DNA of 64,000 bases from Saccharomyces mikatae IFO 1815 (taxonomy: Eukaryota > Ascomycota > Saccharomycetes > Saccharomycetales > Saccharomycetaceae), in assembly GCF_947241705.1 (NCBI RefSeq), contig NC_079265.1:186001-250000 (forward strand), in the 5' to 3' direction. The notes below the pieces were generated by a model. The model had not been told where the DNA came from, searched no databases, and was given only the letters and a program-made list of their open reading frames with translations. Shown here piece by piece: positions 19,501 to 27,894 of the stretch (positions within the stretch are counted from its first letter, which is position 1; the number at the start of each line of letters is the position of its first letter). The translations under genes were made by a program, and so were the position numbers.

Positions 19501-21867
19501 GACTGTATCGTACGATAGTTCTACATTACTAGAAGAGTCTACCATATTTTGAACGATTTTCAGTTTTTGAGAATTGTTCAATGAAGCAAATATGCTAATA
19601 AGCCTTTCAGCAGCTAAATTAGCTAACTGCTCATAATCCGAGTTAAGTGCATTGAGCACAAAATCAATCATGAATGGTTGTTTCTCCTTTGGTGATACTA
19701 AATTTACTATCGAGCGCTCGAAATGCTCAAAATTTGCTTTATTAGCAATACAGCTTGCTTTCCAACTAGATCTGTTTTCCAAGTAATGGGAAATAAAGTC
19801 TTCAAACAAAGAAGAATAGGAAGATGCAAAAACTGGGCCTCTGTTTAGATTATTCAACAACACTGTCTTGGCATATGGGGAAGGTATCAGCAAGGCTTGA
19901 TTGGCCCAAAACAATATGAAGACCTTCTCATTTTTCTTTGGTGTAAATATTCTAGATATGTCATAATTTTCAGTAACGTACTCGTTCAAAAATTCTCTTA
20001 ACCAGGCTTCACTATCCTTGGGATTTAACATAGGAATGGTAATGTTTTCTCCATAAAGTTTATCAGATAAAAAATAGTGCTTTGTGGATGGTCTTTTGGC
20101 TATCAGGGAAAGAATTTTTTTCACTCCAGTTCTGACTTTTATGGAGGCATCCCGTAAAGCACAGATCAGACAAGGAACTAACGTGAAAATATTAGCTTCC
20201 TGTTCAATACTGTTAATATACTTTGATATATTGTTCAGCGATATTAGCTTTAGCGCGGTTGGAGCCGCTGGAGATATGGTTACTCTTAGTAGGAAAGTTA
20301 TTCTTGATTCTAAAGTAGTGAAAAAAGAAGCCAAAAATGAACTTGCTTGATACCCTTTACTAATAGCTTCAGTAAATAAGGACAGAAGTTTTTTGTACCT
20401 TTCTCCAGGTTCTGCTAGCATAGACATGTTTGTTGTATTGATAAACTCTGAATGTTTTTCCAAGAATACTTTGAATGAAACCGCGTCCTTTTTAGAAGTC
20501 ACCACGGGGTCGCTTAATTGCTTCATAATGTCAGCGTTAGCATCTGTATTGGTAAATAAAGATGTGGTCAACCTGATTTCGAAGAGTTCGCCTGTCAGTC
20601 CTAATGATCTTAAACATTTGAGTACCAAATCTTCATTGATAGATGTAAAATATTCAAACAGCTCTACCAATTGTGACTTATCTTCTAAACTTTCCGAAAG
20701 ATGGATTAAATCAATAATAATTAATCTAACTTCATATCTTTCTAACTTTGTTTTTTTCAATAAGCTGAGAATAATGTTTAACTTGGATTGGTCATACTTT
20801 GCTATGGATCTAGTAAAGGAAGTGATGAATTTATCACACATTGTACTATCTTCTTTATCTAAGAAGGCCAAGACAGACGACGTATCGAACCTGCTATCAA
20901 ATATTTTGAAAATTTTGGGAGGTAGCTGATCGACGTTACCTTTCCCTCTTAGTGTTTGGAAAAGCTTGCAAATTGTGATGAGGGCTGAATGTTTCGCTTC
21001 TTTAGTATCTAAATTGGAAAGGATGGTCTCCATGGCAGCTAAAATAATTGGTTTCTTTAAAGGCAAGGCGGTGGCAAACACAACTAATATTGTATGTGCA
21101 GCTATTTGACAATCCTTTGATTTAGAAGCCAAAAGTTTAGCAGAGATTTCAAGTAATATTGGAACAAGCTGATTTAGTTTTTCATCATTGTTTGAATTGA
21201 AAGCAATAACGTTGATAAAGCAGCATGTCGTAAATAAAAGCTGATTAGTATAAGTTGCATTGTGCTTAATACATTGGTCTAGGTAATTAGTGTAAAGTTT
21301 CAAAAAATCCATGTCGTTGAATAATTTTACCATAGTTAAGCCTGTTGGGGCATTTTCACTTCTAACAAAGTTGGATAAGCAGTTAAACAAAGGTGGAAGT
21401 TTGACAATGCTGAGAATTCTTTTAAAAACAGGCGTTTGGTAGTAATTGAGAGTGGACAAAAGCAGCATCTCCGTGTTTTTAACATGAATTTGAAAACGGC
21501 GAACTAGCCATTCGGTTGCATGCAAAGTAGGCGCCAAATACCATTTGGAAGAAGCCAATAGCAAATATGCATTAATTGCATTATCCAAATCTCTTATTTC
21601 TTCTTTTGTTTGGATATTTCTATCAAGAGAAATAGAAGACTCTGAGAATAGAGTTCTTGAGAATATGTTAAACTTTGGTTCAATTTGACTCAATTCTTCA
21701 AGGGCTTTACTAGCATTTTCAAAAATGAAATCGTAATCCTGTGTTGCAGCTGTCTTCGAGTTATAAATCAAAGAAGCAGAATGAAGTTTTTGTCTTCTCT
21801 TTCTATCCAACGCAACTGTAGCATTGTTGGAAGCAACTTGAGCTAATTGGTCACTCAATGAAGACAT
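16558..21867 (-). CDS. UTP10: Utp10, small-subunit processome (t-UTP/UTP-A) component
   Basis: Large HEAT-repeat protein of the t-UTP (UTP-A) subcomplex that binds nascent 35S pre-rRNA and supports both Pol I transcription and 18S processing in the nucleolus. The 1769-residue length equals S. cerevisiae Utp10. It starts MSSLSDQLAQVASNNATVALDRKRRQKLHSASLIY and is built of leucine-rich helical pairs throughout, with a basic insert KRRRRRSSTSKS near residue 830. The C-terminus (ELLEDDDEEIEREVRTGLVKVVENVLGEPFDRYLD) is the typical terminal HEAT/BP28 region. It is intact, with no internal stops. The PAC and RRPE motifs just upstream place it in the ribosome-biogenesis regulon. Frames of up to 178 codons on the other strand are shadows. 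Confidence 0.98.
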   Translation of the reverse strand: MSSLSDQLAQVASNNATVALDRKRRQKLHSASLIYNSKTAATQDYDFIFENASKALEELSQIEPKFNIFSRTLFSESSISLDRNIQTKEEIRDLDNAINAYLLLASSKWYLAPTLHATEWLVRRFQIHVKNTEMLLLSTLNYYQTPVFKRILSIVKLPPLFNCLSNFVRSENAPTGLTMVKLFNDMDFLKLYTNYLDQCIKHNATYTNQLLFTTCCFINVIAFNSNNDEKLNQLVPILLEISAKLLASKSKDCQIAAHTILVVFATALPLKKPIILAAMETILSNLDTKEAKHSALITICKLFQTLRGKGNVDQLPPKIFKIFDSRFDTSSVLAFLDKEDSTMCDKFITSFTRSIAKYDQSKLNIILSLLKKTKLERYEVRLIIIDLIHLSESLEDKSQLVELFEYFTSINEDLVLKCLRSLGLTGELFEIRLTTSLFTNTDANADIMKQLSDPVVTSKKDAVSFKVFLEKHSEFINTTNMSMLAEPGERYKKLLSLFTEAISKGYQASSFLASFFTTLESRITFLLRVTISPAAPTALKLISLNNISKYINSIEQEANIFTLVPCLICALRDASIKVRTGVKKILSLIAKRPSTKHYFLSDKLYGENITIPMLNPKDSEAWLREFLNEYVTENYDISRIFTPKKNEKVFILFWANQALLIPSPYAKTVLLNNLNRGPVFASSYSSLFEDFISHYLENRSSWKASCIANKANFEHFERSIVNLVSPKEKQPFMIDFVLNALNSDYEQLANLAAERLISIFASLNNSQKLKIVQNMVDSSSNVELSYDTVGVLQSLPLDSEIFVSILNQNSIGNEMDQEEFSKRRRRRSSTSKSAFLKEEVSQLAELHLRKLTIILEALDKNKTVGSEKLLSTLLSLLSDLETLDQDGGLPVLYAQETLISCMVNTITYLKEHGCTELANVRADILVSAIRNSASPQVQNKLLLVIGSLATLSSEVILHSVMPIFTFMGAHSIRQDDEFTTKVVERTILTVVPALVKNSKENEKEEMEFLLLSFTTALQHVPRHRRVKLFSTLIKTLCPVKSLGSFLFLIAQQYSSALVSFKISDARALIEFIKALLVELHVSEQLFGLNDFLDIIKLLTLSMKSSEKKKSLESRVLFSNGILNFSEGEFLAFINNAFEFINRITEETDQDYYDVRKNLRLKVYSVLLDETSDEKLIMKIRDEFGTLLENVLFFINSVELTFSSITSQEDEEVSDSDTSFSDHTSEIKEILFKVLGNVLNILPVDEFVNAALPLLSTSSNEDIRYHLTLVIGSKFELEGSEAIPIVNNVFKALLGRIPLESKSVAISQVILNTMTALISKFGGKLDGSILSQALTLATEKISSDMTEVKISSLALITNCVQVLGVKSIAFYPKIVPPSIKIFDGSLEDNSNPLKEQLQVAILLLFAGLIKSIPSFLMSNILDVLHIIYFSREVDSSIRISVISLIIENIDLKEVLKVLFKIWSTEIATSNDTVAVSLFLSTLESTVENIDKKSATSQSPVFFKLLLSLFEFRSISSFDNNTISRIEASVHEIANAYVLKMNDKVFRPLFVLLVRWAFDGEGVTNAGITEAERLLAFFKFFNKLQENLRGIITSYFTYLLEPTDILLKRFVAKDIENVNLRRLVINSLTSSLKFDRDEYWKSTSRFELISVSLVNQLSNIENPIGKYLVKAIGALASNNSGVDEHNQILNKLIVEHMKASCSSNEKLWAVRVMKLIYSKIGESWLVLLPQLVPVIAELLEDDDEEIEREVRTGLVKVVENVLGEPFDRYLD

Positions 21868-22267
21868 TTCAAAGTGATTAGAGTTTTGGCTTCCGGTTCA
21901 ATAACTCTGATTGTAAGAGTAAATGAAATATCTTGTTATTATTGTTACATCTTCGAAAATATCGTGCTCATCGCTAGCTGAAAATTTTTTTCTTACTTAC
22001 CGAAGAGAAAAAAAAAGAAAAGAAAATAGTCATGTGACTATTTAATATTATTAAGCATTATATCTCAATAACATGTACTATAAGAATATAACGTTCATAA
22101 AAAGGCTCCAAAGGCCATAAACTATTAATATTTGATGTTTCATTTATATAACTTCTACTTTTTTTTTCTATCTGAGCAAAGTCTTTTTTGGTGCAATTAA
22201 GGGTCTAAATGGCAATACAGAATTCTGCTTGTGAACGAGCTTCTGACGGAATAGGCCCAGTGAGAGT
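21868..22267. other. Intergenic region between PRM10 and UTP10
   Basis: 400 bp containing the UTP10 promoter on the left and the PRM10 3' region on the right. A poly(A)-rich tract at 22005-22025 and A+T-rich sequence surround the PAC/RRPE sites. No gene is seen. Confidence 0.6.
21966..21991 (-). promoter_or_regulatory. PAC and RRPE motifs of UTP10
   Basis: GCTCATCGC at 21966-21974 is the PAC motif (complement GCGATGAGC), and TGAAAATTTTTTT at 21979-21991 fits RRPE. They lie 100-125 bp upstream of the UTP10 start and are 4 bp apart. Dot6/Tod6 bind PAC and Stb3 binds RRPE; the pair marks ribosome-biogenesis genes. Confidence 0.8.
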
Positions 22268-24610
22268 CTATAAACTGAAGAGACCAGTTTTCTTTTTACC
22301 AAATGGGTAGACAAAAAGTGAAGAGGCAAATAACCCTACCGAAATACCGACACAAACTTGAATCATTGTCATACCGAATGACATTGAGGATGACGGATCG
22401 GAAGTGCTTGTTGATGTAGTTACATTACCGTTGACTATTGTGTTTGCACTTTGTAACCCAGAAAGTAACGAATTTTGTGAGGCAATACCAGAAGGTACCT
22501 GAACAAATATTGCAGGTAACATGGCCGATACTGCCAACCCCTTCCAAATTCTAGAATATAAATTGCCTAAAACACCAATAACAAATGCAGCCAAAGCAGC
22601 AGTAAATTCTGTAGAGTTTTCAAAATGTTGGCCGGCCCAATATGTTACAACATAACCAGTACAGGAAATGAAAACCATGACAGGCAATTGTGATATATGT
22701 GCCTGATTTAATAAAGAAATACTGATAGTAAACGCAGGAACAAATAGGAACCTATACCATGGAGAAATCAACTGGGGGCATGATATTTCGTTGGTAGCAT
22801 TGTGATACATCCACCCAAACAATGCAGAGCCTAGTGTTATACCAAAACCCAAAAATAAGGAATAAATAATGGCGTAAAACATACGCACTGCACCGGCAAC
22901 CAGACTACGACTTTGTAACTCTAAAGCACCACACAAAATAATATAGCCTGGAAGGATCAATGCTAATGAACCCTGTGTAACGGCACCAAAGCAGATCTTG
23001 GAACGAGGAATAGAGCCGAACGCTCTACCACAGAAGCTAACGACAATAGATGCAGAAATTTCAAAAACGTTCGAGTACATATAGGATTTTTGTGAAAGAA
23101 TGAATTGCAAAGACCCTACGCAAAGCCCCATGAAGAACGAAATTGCCAAGTTTACCCAATCGCCACCGAAGGCATAGGGAGTGACCATAGCAGAACAAAA
23201 TGCATATAAAAGAACACATATCCAAGGTGGATATAAGTTTGTATCTGCTAAGATGTGGTCAAGAAGGGAGTTACCTTCGTCGGCGCCCAAAGTATCATGG
23301 ACAACTCTTTTGTAAACAGCATGAACTTGGTGCAATTTCCAAAGATTTAGACCTTGATTGCACCTGACTAATTGAACCTCGGAAGTTCTTGTTGTCGCGT
23401 CACCGAATGAAACAATCATACAGCCAGGAAGATAAAGAAACTGACCATCTATTTCAAGGACTCTGGAAGTCATAATCATATATTCTTCGAGCCTGTGCGT
23501 GGGAGCACCGTACATCATAAGAGCTCTACACATTCGTAGGATGAAGCGATGTCTTTGTAAAATGTCAGCAATGTGAACTGTGATTTTTGCTTCGGTTTTT
23601 AATCTTTTTTTCAATCTGGGTATTCTGCCCTTTTTAGTCTTGCCTCTTAGGTTTTGTAATCTGCTGCGTTTTATAGCTGATACGTTTTTGTTTCCGGCAG
23701 CGACCGAAGAAATACCCTCTTCGTCTGTTGTTGGAGCTTGAGAATCAGAATAGATAGAGCTAGCATTCAGTTCATCGTTCTGATATAGTTTTAACAATGA
23801 TCCCAGCACTCCACTTTTCACCTGAGAGGGAGGAGGTACATATGTGGAGGTTTCAGTGAATCCTTCATTATCGTCTGATGAATTGTTCTCTGCATAGTCA
23901 TCGAAATGGTCTACTGCAGGTGCTAGGAATGAATTTTTTGAGCTAGAGTGTAACGTTTCCGCATCTGACGTGGAACTTCTATCACTTTCTAATTTGAGTG
24001 CATCCAAATTTTCTCTATTATTGCCCTCATGAACGTCCATGATTCTAGACGCATCGGCCAGGTCTGATAAGGGAATCTCTTCATGACGATTATTTTCTAG
24101 ATCATTCTTACCAATTTCTTTATCCGAAGGCACAGGTGCTAGTCCAGGAACCAAACCTCCTTGATTTCCGGTCAAATTGTTTATGATCTTTTTGATGAAT
24201 GTTTCATCATCTCCGTCTTCACCGTTGTTTCTCAAGTGTGTGAATGATACTTTAGCCTTCTTCTTGTGGCGGGCAGGTCTGCCCTGCTCATCTTGTTCAT
24301 CTGTGCTCTTATAATTATCACTTGCCTCTGTAGATCTTGAGGAAGCATCGTCTTCCCGACCATCTGCTTCGGTAGTAAATCTTACATTTTTGTTATCACT
24401 TTTGGAAACACCCAGATCAGCTAAACTATGGGGCTGACTTTTGCCGGTTGAAGTGCTTCCTTTGTCCTCATCTGAATTGTTGGGAGTTCGATAATCACTA
24501 ATACTATCAAAAGCCACGCTCGATTGGCTTTGTGCCGAACTCCCTGTTTGAAAGTTTGACTCAAGAGGACTTGTTTTCTCGTTTATACTGGCCATTGTCC
24601 AACCTATCAA
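22268..24610 (-). CDS. PRM10: Full-length Prm10 family membrane protein (ThrE-type), fused relative to S288C
   Basis: A single open frame of 780 codons. Its last 383 residues, starting at Met398 (MIVSFGDATTRT), correspond to S. cerevisiae Prm10 (YJL108C, 383 residues). Residues 1 to about 397 correspond to the neighbouring ORF YJL107C. Residues 1-340 are Ser/Asp/Glu-rich and probably disordered, with basic patches (RHKKKAKV; KTKKGRIPRLKKRLK). From about 343 begins a ThrE-like domain (KITVHIADILQRHRFILRM, YGAPTHRLEEYM), followed by about ten hydrophobic segments ending near residue 770. The S288C split falls inside the ThrE region, so S. cerevisiae lacks an intact version. Function is unknown; membership of a threonine/serine exporter-like family suggests transport. 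PRM10 was named as pheromone-regulated; only a weak TGAAACG lies upstream. Met6 is an alternative start. Confidence 0.9.
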   Translation of the reverse strand: MIGWTMASINEKTSPLESNFQTGSSAQSQSSVAFDSISDYRTPNNSDEDKGSTSTGKSQPHSLADLGVSKSDNKNVRFTTEADGREDDASSRSTEASDNYKSTDEQDEQGRPARHKKKAKVSFTHLRNNGEDGDDETFIKKIINNLTGNQGGLVPGLAPVPSDKEIGKNDLENNRHEEIPLSDLADASRIMDVHEGNNRENLDALKLESDRSSTSDAETLHSSSKNSFLAPAVDHFDDYAENNSSDDNEGFTETSTYVPPPSQVKSGVLGSLLKLYQNDELNASSIYSDSQAPTTDEEGISSVAAGNKNVSAIKRSRLQNLRGKTKKGRIPRLKKRLKTEAKITVHIADILQRHRFILRMCRALMMYGAPTHRLEEYMIMTSRVLEIDGQFLYLPGCMIVSFGDATTRTSEVQLVRCNQGLNLWKLHQVHAVYKRVVHDTLGADEGNSLLDHILADTNLYPPWICVLLYAFCSAMVTPYAFGGDWVNLAISFFMGLCVGSLQFILSQKSYMYSNVFEISASIVVSFCGRAFGSIPRSKICFGAVTQGSLALILPGYIILCGALELQSRSLVAGAVRMFYAIIYSLFLGFGITLGSALFGWMYHNATNEISCPQLISPWYRFLFVPAFTISISLLNQAHISQLPVMVFISCTGYVVTYWAGQHFENSTEFTAALAAFVIGVLGNLYSRIWKGLAVSAMLPAIFVQVPSGIASQNSLLSGLQSANTIVNGNVTTSTSTSDPSSSMSFGMTMIQVCVGISVGLFASSLFVYPFGKKKTGLFSL

Positions 24611-24872
24611 TTACCGGGCCCTTTTTTTCTTGTTAATCTAATGTATGAGAGGTAAAAATCGCACACTAAATAAAAAAGAGTTATATATAAATATTTAGCT
24701 ACGTTTCAAATATAGTGGATCGAGAACAAATGCAAAACACACTTCTGGATTGATAAAACTATAATCCGATTTATTTCTTTTTCAAAGTTCTTCCGAAATC
24801 GTCATATTTAATTAGCAATGGTCGACGATGGCTTTGCTTCAAACATTTTTCGGATGGAAATAAGCATAAGAC

Positions 24873-25124
24873 ATGGGAAACACGAATGGCGTGCAGATCA
24901 AGGAGGCCTCGAGCCACGACGAAGAGGGTCCTTCACCGTGCCAATATTTCTGTGACGATAAACCCAGTGCCCCACTTTTCCTCGAGAAGTTGAAACTGGC
25001 AAAAAATGAGAAAGGGAGACAGCAGTTACGTCATAGACCTCAACACACTAGAGGCAGGAGTAACGGTTCGGGTAAGACTTGGCATTATTTTTCTAATCTA
25101 AAAATAGATTGGCTAAAGTTTTAA
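24873..25124 (+). CDS. Candidate small protein, function unknown
   Basis: ATG-initiated frame of 83 codons with balanced composition: an acidic/polar start (MGNTNGVQIKEASSHDEEG), a Pro/Cys segment (SPCQYFCDDKPSAP), an amphipathic stretch (LFLEKLKLAKNEKG) and a basic end. It looks more protein-like than the other short frames nearby. I know of no annotated S. cerevisiae gene at this position, and I do not recognise a family. It lies 262 bp from the PRM10 start and is divergent from it. It could be a young or unannotated small gene, or chance. Confidence 0.3.
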   Translation: MGNTNGVQIKEASSHDEEGPSPCQYFCDDKPSAPLFLEKLKLAKNEKGRQQLRHRPQHTRGRSNGSGKTWHYFSNLKIDWLKF

Positions 25125-25395
25125 CCCTGGCCCGACAGCCCAGGGTAGGCCAATGAAATTTTTACGTAGTGTTTAGCTTAACAAGCCGAAGGGAACGAAA
25201 GGCCCGATCATCTCACACGCCATCCCTCCTGTACCGTAATAGTGCCCTAAAGGCAGTACTATGGCAATTACTATATCAATATTCGGTGCTCATGATTAGC
25301 TAGAAGAGAAAAAGAACTCCTGCATATTACTTCAATATGCCCATAGAGTCGGAAATTAAGGGTGCGTTACCCGCTGGTATGTTTTAAACTACTTT

Positions 25396-25529
25396 TTTTC
25401 TCCGTTCGTCCAATATTTTATGAATCGGCGGCTATTTAGTTTTTGTGGAAATATCTATAATTAATAGGTATCAGCCATTCGTCTCATATGCAGTAACAGG
25501 GAATGGGCAGGAGACTTCGGCGGCAAAAA
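25396..25529 (+). promoter_or_regulatory. IME2 meiotic control region: T4C and two URS1 elements
   Basis: TTTTCTCCG at 25396-25404 fits the T4C consensus TTTTCHHCG. TCGGCGGCTATTT at 25425-25437 and TTCGGCGGCAAAAA at 25516-25529 fit URS1, the Ume6 site. They lie about 425-560 bp before the IME2 ATG. In S. cerevisiae, Ume6 at URS1 represses IME2 in growing cells and recruits Ime1 for activation in meiosis, with T4C contributing. Confidence 0.75.
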
Positions 25530-25953
25530 GCCACAGACAAGCACCAGTTGCAAAAGGATAAAGAAATAACGGGCGCAATCAAATAGATATATTAAGGTGG
25601 CAAGTTACTGGTCTGTTCATTTTCTTTTCCAGAAACATTTCTTCTGTTTAAACATTCATATCATAAATATTTCTCAAGATTACTCAACAAAGAAGAAGTT
25701 ACAAGATCTATTTTCTGAAACAGTCTACGGTTACCTTGGTCAGTCTGTTTTCAAGCCTTTTCCCAAAAGTTTTGTTTTTTGATTGAACATATAAAGGGAC
25801 ACTCCAATCGGTTAGGGTGGTTGTCTAAATAATATAAACCTGAATTTATTCATCAGGCTTATCAGAAAAACTAATCATTATATTTATATTTGTTGAAAAG
25901 AACGTAACACGGGCTTAAGAAGAGGGACGCTCTTTTTTCATAAGAAGTCATTC

Positions 25954-27894
25954 ATGGTAGAAAAACGTTGTAGACGCAGTTCCAGTAGTGGCTCAGAGGT
26001 CAGTGTTCCACCTGATGTCGATAACCCGCCCCTTTCTATCCCTTTGAAAACTCTATCAGAGAGGTATCAACTGATCGAAAAATTGGGTGCAGGATCATTT
26101 GGTTGTGTGACCTTGGCTAAAGCACAATTTCCTCTGTCGAATATATTGAGTAAGCAACAACAAGACATGAGGGGCACCCTAATGGATCAGCCCAGAAATG
26201 GTCACCAGAACTATATAACAAAAACTCAGGGTGTTGTAGCTATAAAGACAATGATGACAAAACTGCACACACTTCAGGATTATACGAGGGTCAGAGAAAT
26301 TAAATTCATACTGGCTATCCCAGCAAATAATCATCTGATACAAATTTTTGAAGTCTTCATTGATTCCGAGAATTTTCAATTACACATCGTAATGGAATGT
26401 ATGGAGCAAAACTTATACCAAATGATGAAACATAGAAGGCGCCGAGTTTTCTCCATCCCTTCCTTGAAATCTATTCTATCGCAAATACTGGCTGGGTTGA
26501 AGCACATACATCAGCACAATTTCTTCCATAGAGATCTGAAGCCTGAAAATATTCTAATCACACCAAGTACTCAGTATTTTGAAAAGGAGTATATGAATCA
26601 GATTGGTTATCAAGACAATTATGTTATCAAGTTGGCAGATTTCGGCTTGGCGCGCCATGTTGAAAACAAGAACCCATATACCGCCTACGTTTCCACAAGG
26701 TGGTATAGATCTCCTGAAATACTGTTAAGAAGTGGGTATTATTCCAAACCTTTGGATATCTGGGCATTTGGGTGTGTTGCAGTGGAAGTTACTGTATTTA
26801 GAGCTCTTTTCCCCGGCGCTAATGAAATCGATCAGATATGGAAAATACTAGAAGTTCTTGGTACGCCTATTAAGCATTCTGAATTTATTAATACAAATCA
26901 CATAGTTACTCCACCACCTGGTGGATTTTGGGATGATGCCAGTAACTTGGTCCATAAATTAAACTTGAAATTACCTTATGTGGAGGGATCTTCGTTGGAC
27001 CATTTGCTTTCCAGTTCTCAATTATCTGATTTGTCCGATGTCGTGAAAAAGTGTTTAAGATGGGACCCTAATGAAAGGGCTACAGCTCAAGAGCTTTGTG
27101 AAATGCCATTTTTCGAAAACACCGTGGCATCTCAAGTGGACACGAGGGCTGACGTAACCAATACTGAGCAGGCTTTAATTTTTGCAGGCATAAACCCAGT
27201 GGCGGCGAATACAAAGCAAATATATTTCAACTCCTCAACGAAACTGGCTGCTGAAACAGAGTCTAATGGTATTGGTATCGGGAATAAGGAGCATAACACT
27301 CATACTATATGCTCACCAACGGTGAATCAAGAAAAATTAACTTTGGTAGAATTTTTAAACGAGTTCGTTGAAGAAGATAATGATGATCATTCAATACCTG
27401 ACGTTAGTACAGATTCCACTATCTCAGATTCTATGGACGAGACCGAACTATCGAAAGAAATTCGTAATAACTTAGCCCTTTGTCAACTACCGGAAGAAGA
27501 AGTCTTGGACCATTCATTATCAAATATTAGACAGCTGACAAATGATATTGAAATTATAAACAAAGATGAAGCAGACAACATGGAACAGTTATTTTTTGAC
27601 TTGGAGATTCCTGAAAAGGATGAATTTCGGAAAAAGCAGCCATTCAATGAACCTGAAGATATTGATGAAGACATCGTCCTTCCATATGTGAACAACTCAA
27701 ATTATACTCATACAGATAGGTCTTATCATAAAGGTAATAATTTTTTGGGTGATGCCTCTTTAAGCGATTCATTTAATTCAATGCCTGATTTTACTCCAAG
27801 AAATTTCTTGATACCTACATTAAACAAATCACAAGAAAAGTTCGAGACTCATCTATCTAATCCAAATCAACATTTTGGGAATATAACCTTTTAA
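25954..27894 (+). CDS. IME2: Ime2, meiosis-specific serine/threonine kinase
   Basis: CDK/MAPK-like kinase (RCK family) that promotes meiotic S phase, Ndt80 activity and the nuclear divisions. The 646-residue protein is one residue longer than S. cerevisiae Ime2. The kinase domain spans about 38-386: glycine loop GAGSFG at 45-50, catalytic Lys98 in VVAIK, HRDLKPEN at 192-199, DFG at 229-231, the activation-loop motif TAY at 243-245 (dually phosphorylated in the family), and the APE equivalent YRSPE. A kinase insert between the glycine loop and Lys98 is characteristic of Ime2. The C-terminal 250 residues are acidic and rich in Asn/Ser, the region controlling stability. It starts MVEKRCRRSSSSGSE. 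T4C and URS1 elements upstream explain meiotic control. Confidence 0.98.
   Translation: MVEKRCRRSSSSGSEVSVPPDVDNPPLSIPLKTLSERYQLIEKLGAGSFGCVTLAKAQFPLSNILSKQQQDMRGTLMDQPRNGHQNYITKTQGVVAIKTMMTKLHTLQDYTRVREIKFILAIPANNHLIQIFEVFIDSENFQLHIVMECMEQNLYQMMKHRRRRVFSIPSLKSILSQILAGLKHIHQHNFFHRDLKPENILITPSTQYFEKEYMNQIGYQDNYVIKLADFGLARHVENKNPYTAYVSTRWYRSPEILLRSGYYSKPLDIWAFGCVAVEVTVFRALFPGANEIDQIWKILEVLGTPIKHSEFINTNHIVTPPPGGFWDDASNLVHKLNLKLPYVEGSSLDHLLSSSQLSDLSDVVKKCLRWDPNERATAQELCEMPFFENTVASQVDTRADVTNTEQALIFAGINPVAANTKQIYFNSSTKLAAETESNGIGIGNKEHNTHTICSPTVNQEKLTLVEFLNEFVEEDNDDHSIPDVSTDSTISDSMDETELSKEIRNNLALCQLPEEEVLDHSLSNIRQLTNDIEIINKDEADNMEQLFFDLEIPEKDEFRKKQPFNEPEDIDEDIVLPYVNNSNYTHTDRSYHKGNNFLGDASLSDSFNSMPDFTPRNFLIPTLNKSQEKFETHLSNPNQHFGNITF

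Larger units (their letters stand above)
24611..25953. other. Divergent intergenic region between PRM10 and IME2
   Basis: 1.34 kb. The right half is the long IME2 promoter with T4C and URS1 elements; the left part is the PRM10 promoter. An 83-codon frame at 24873-25124 is listed separately as a candidate. Other frames (such as 25597-25782) lie within the IME2 promoter and look spurious. Confidence 0.6.
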
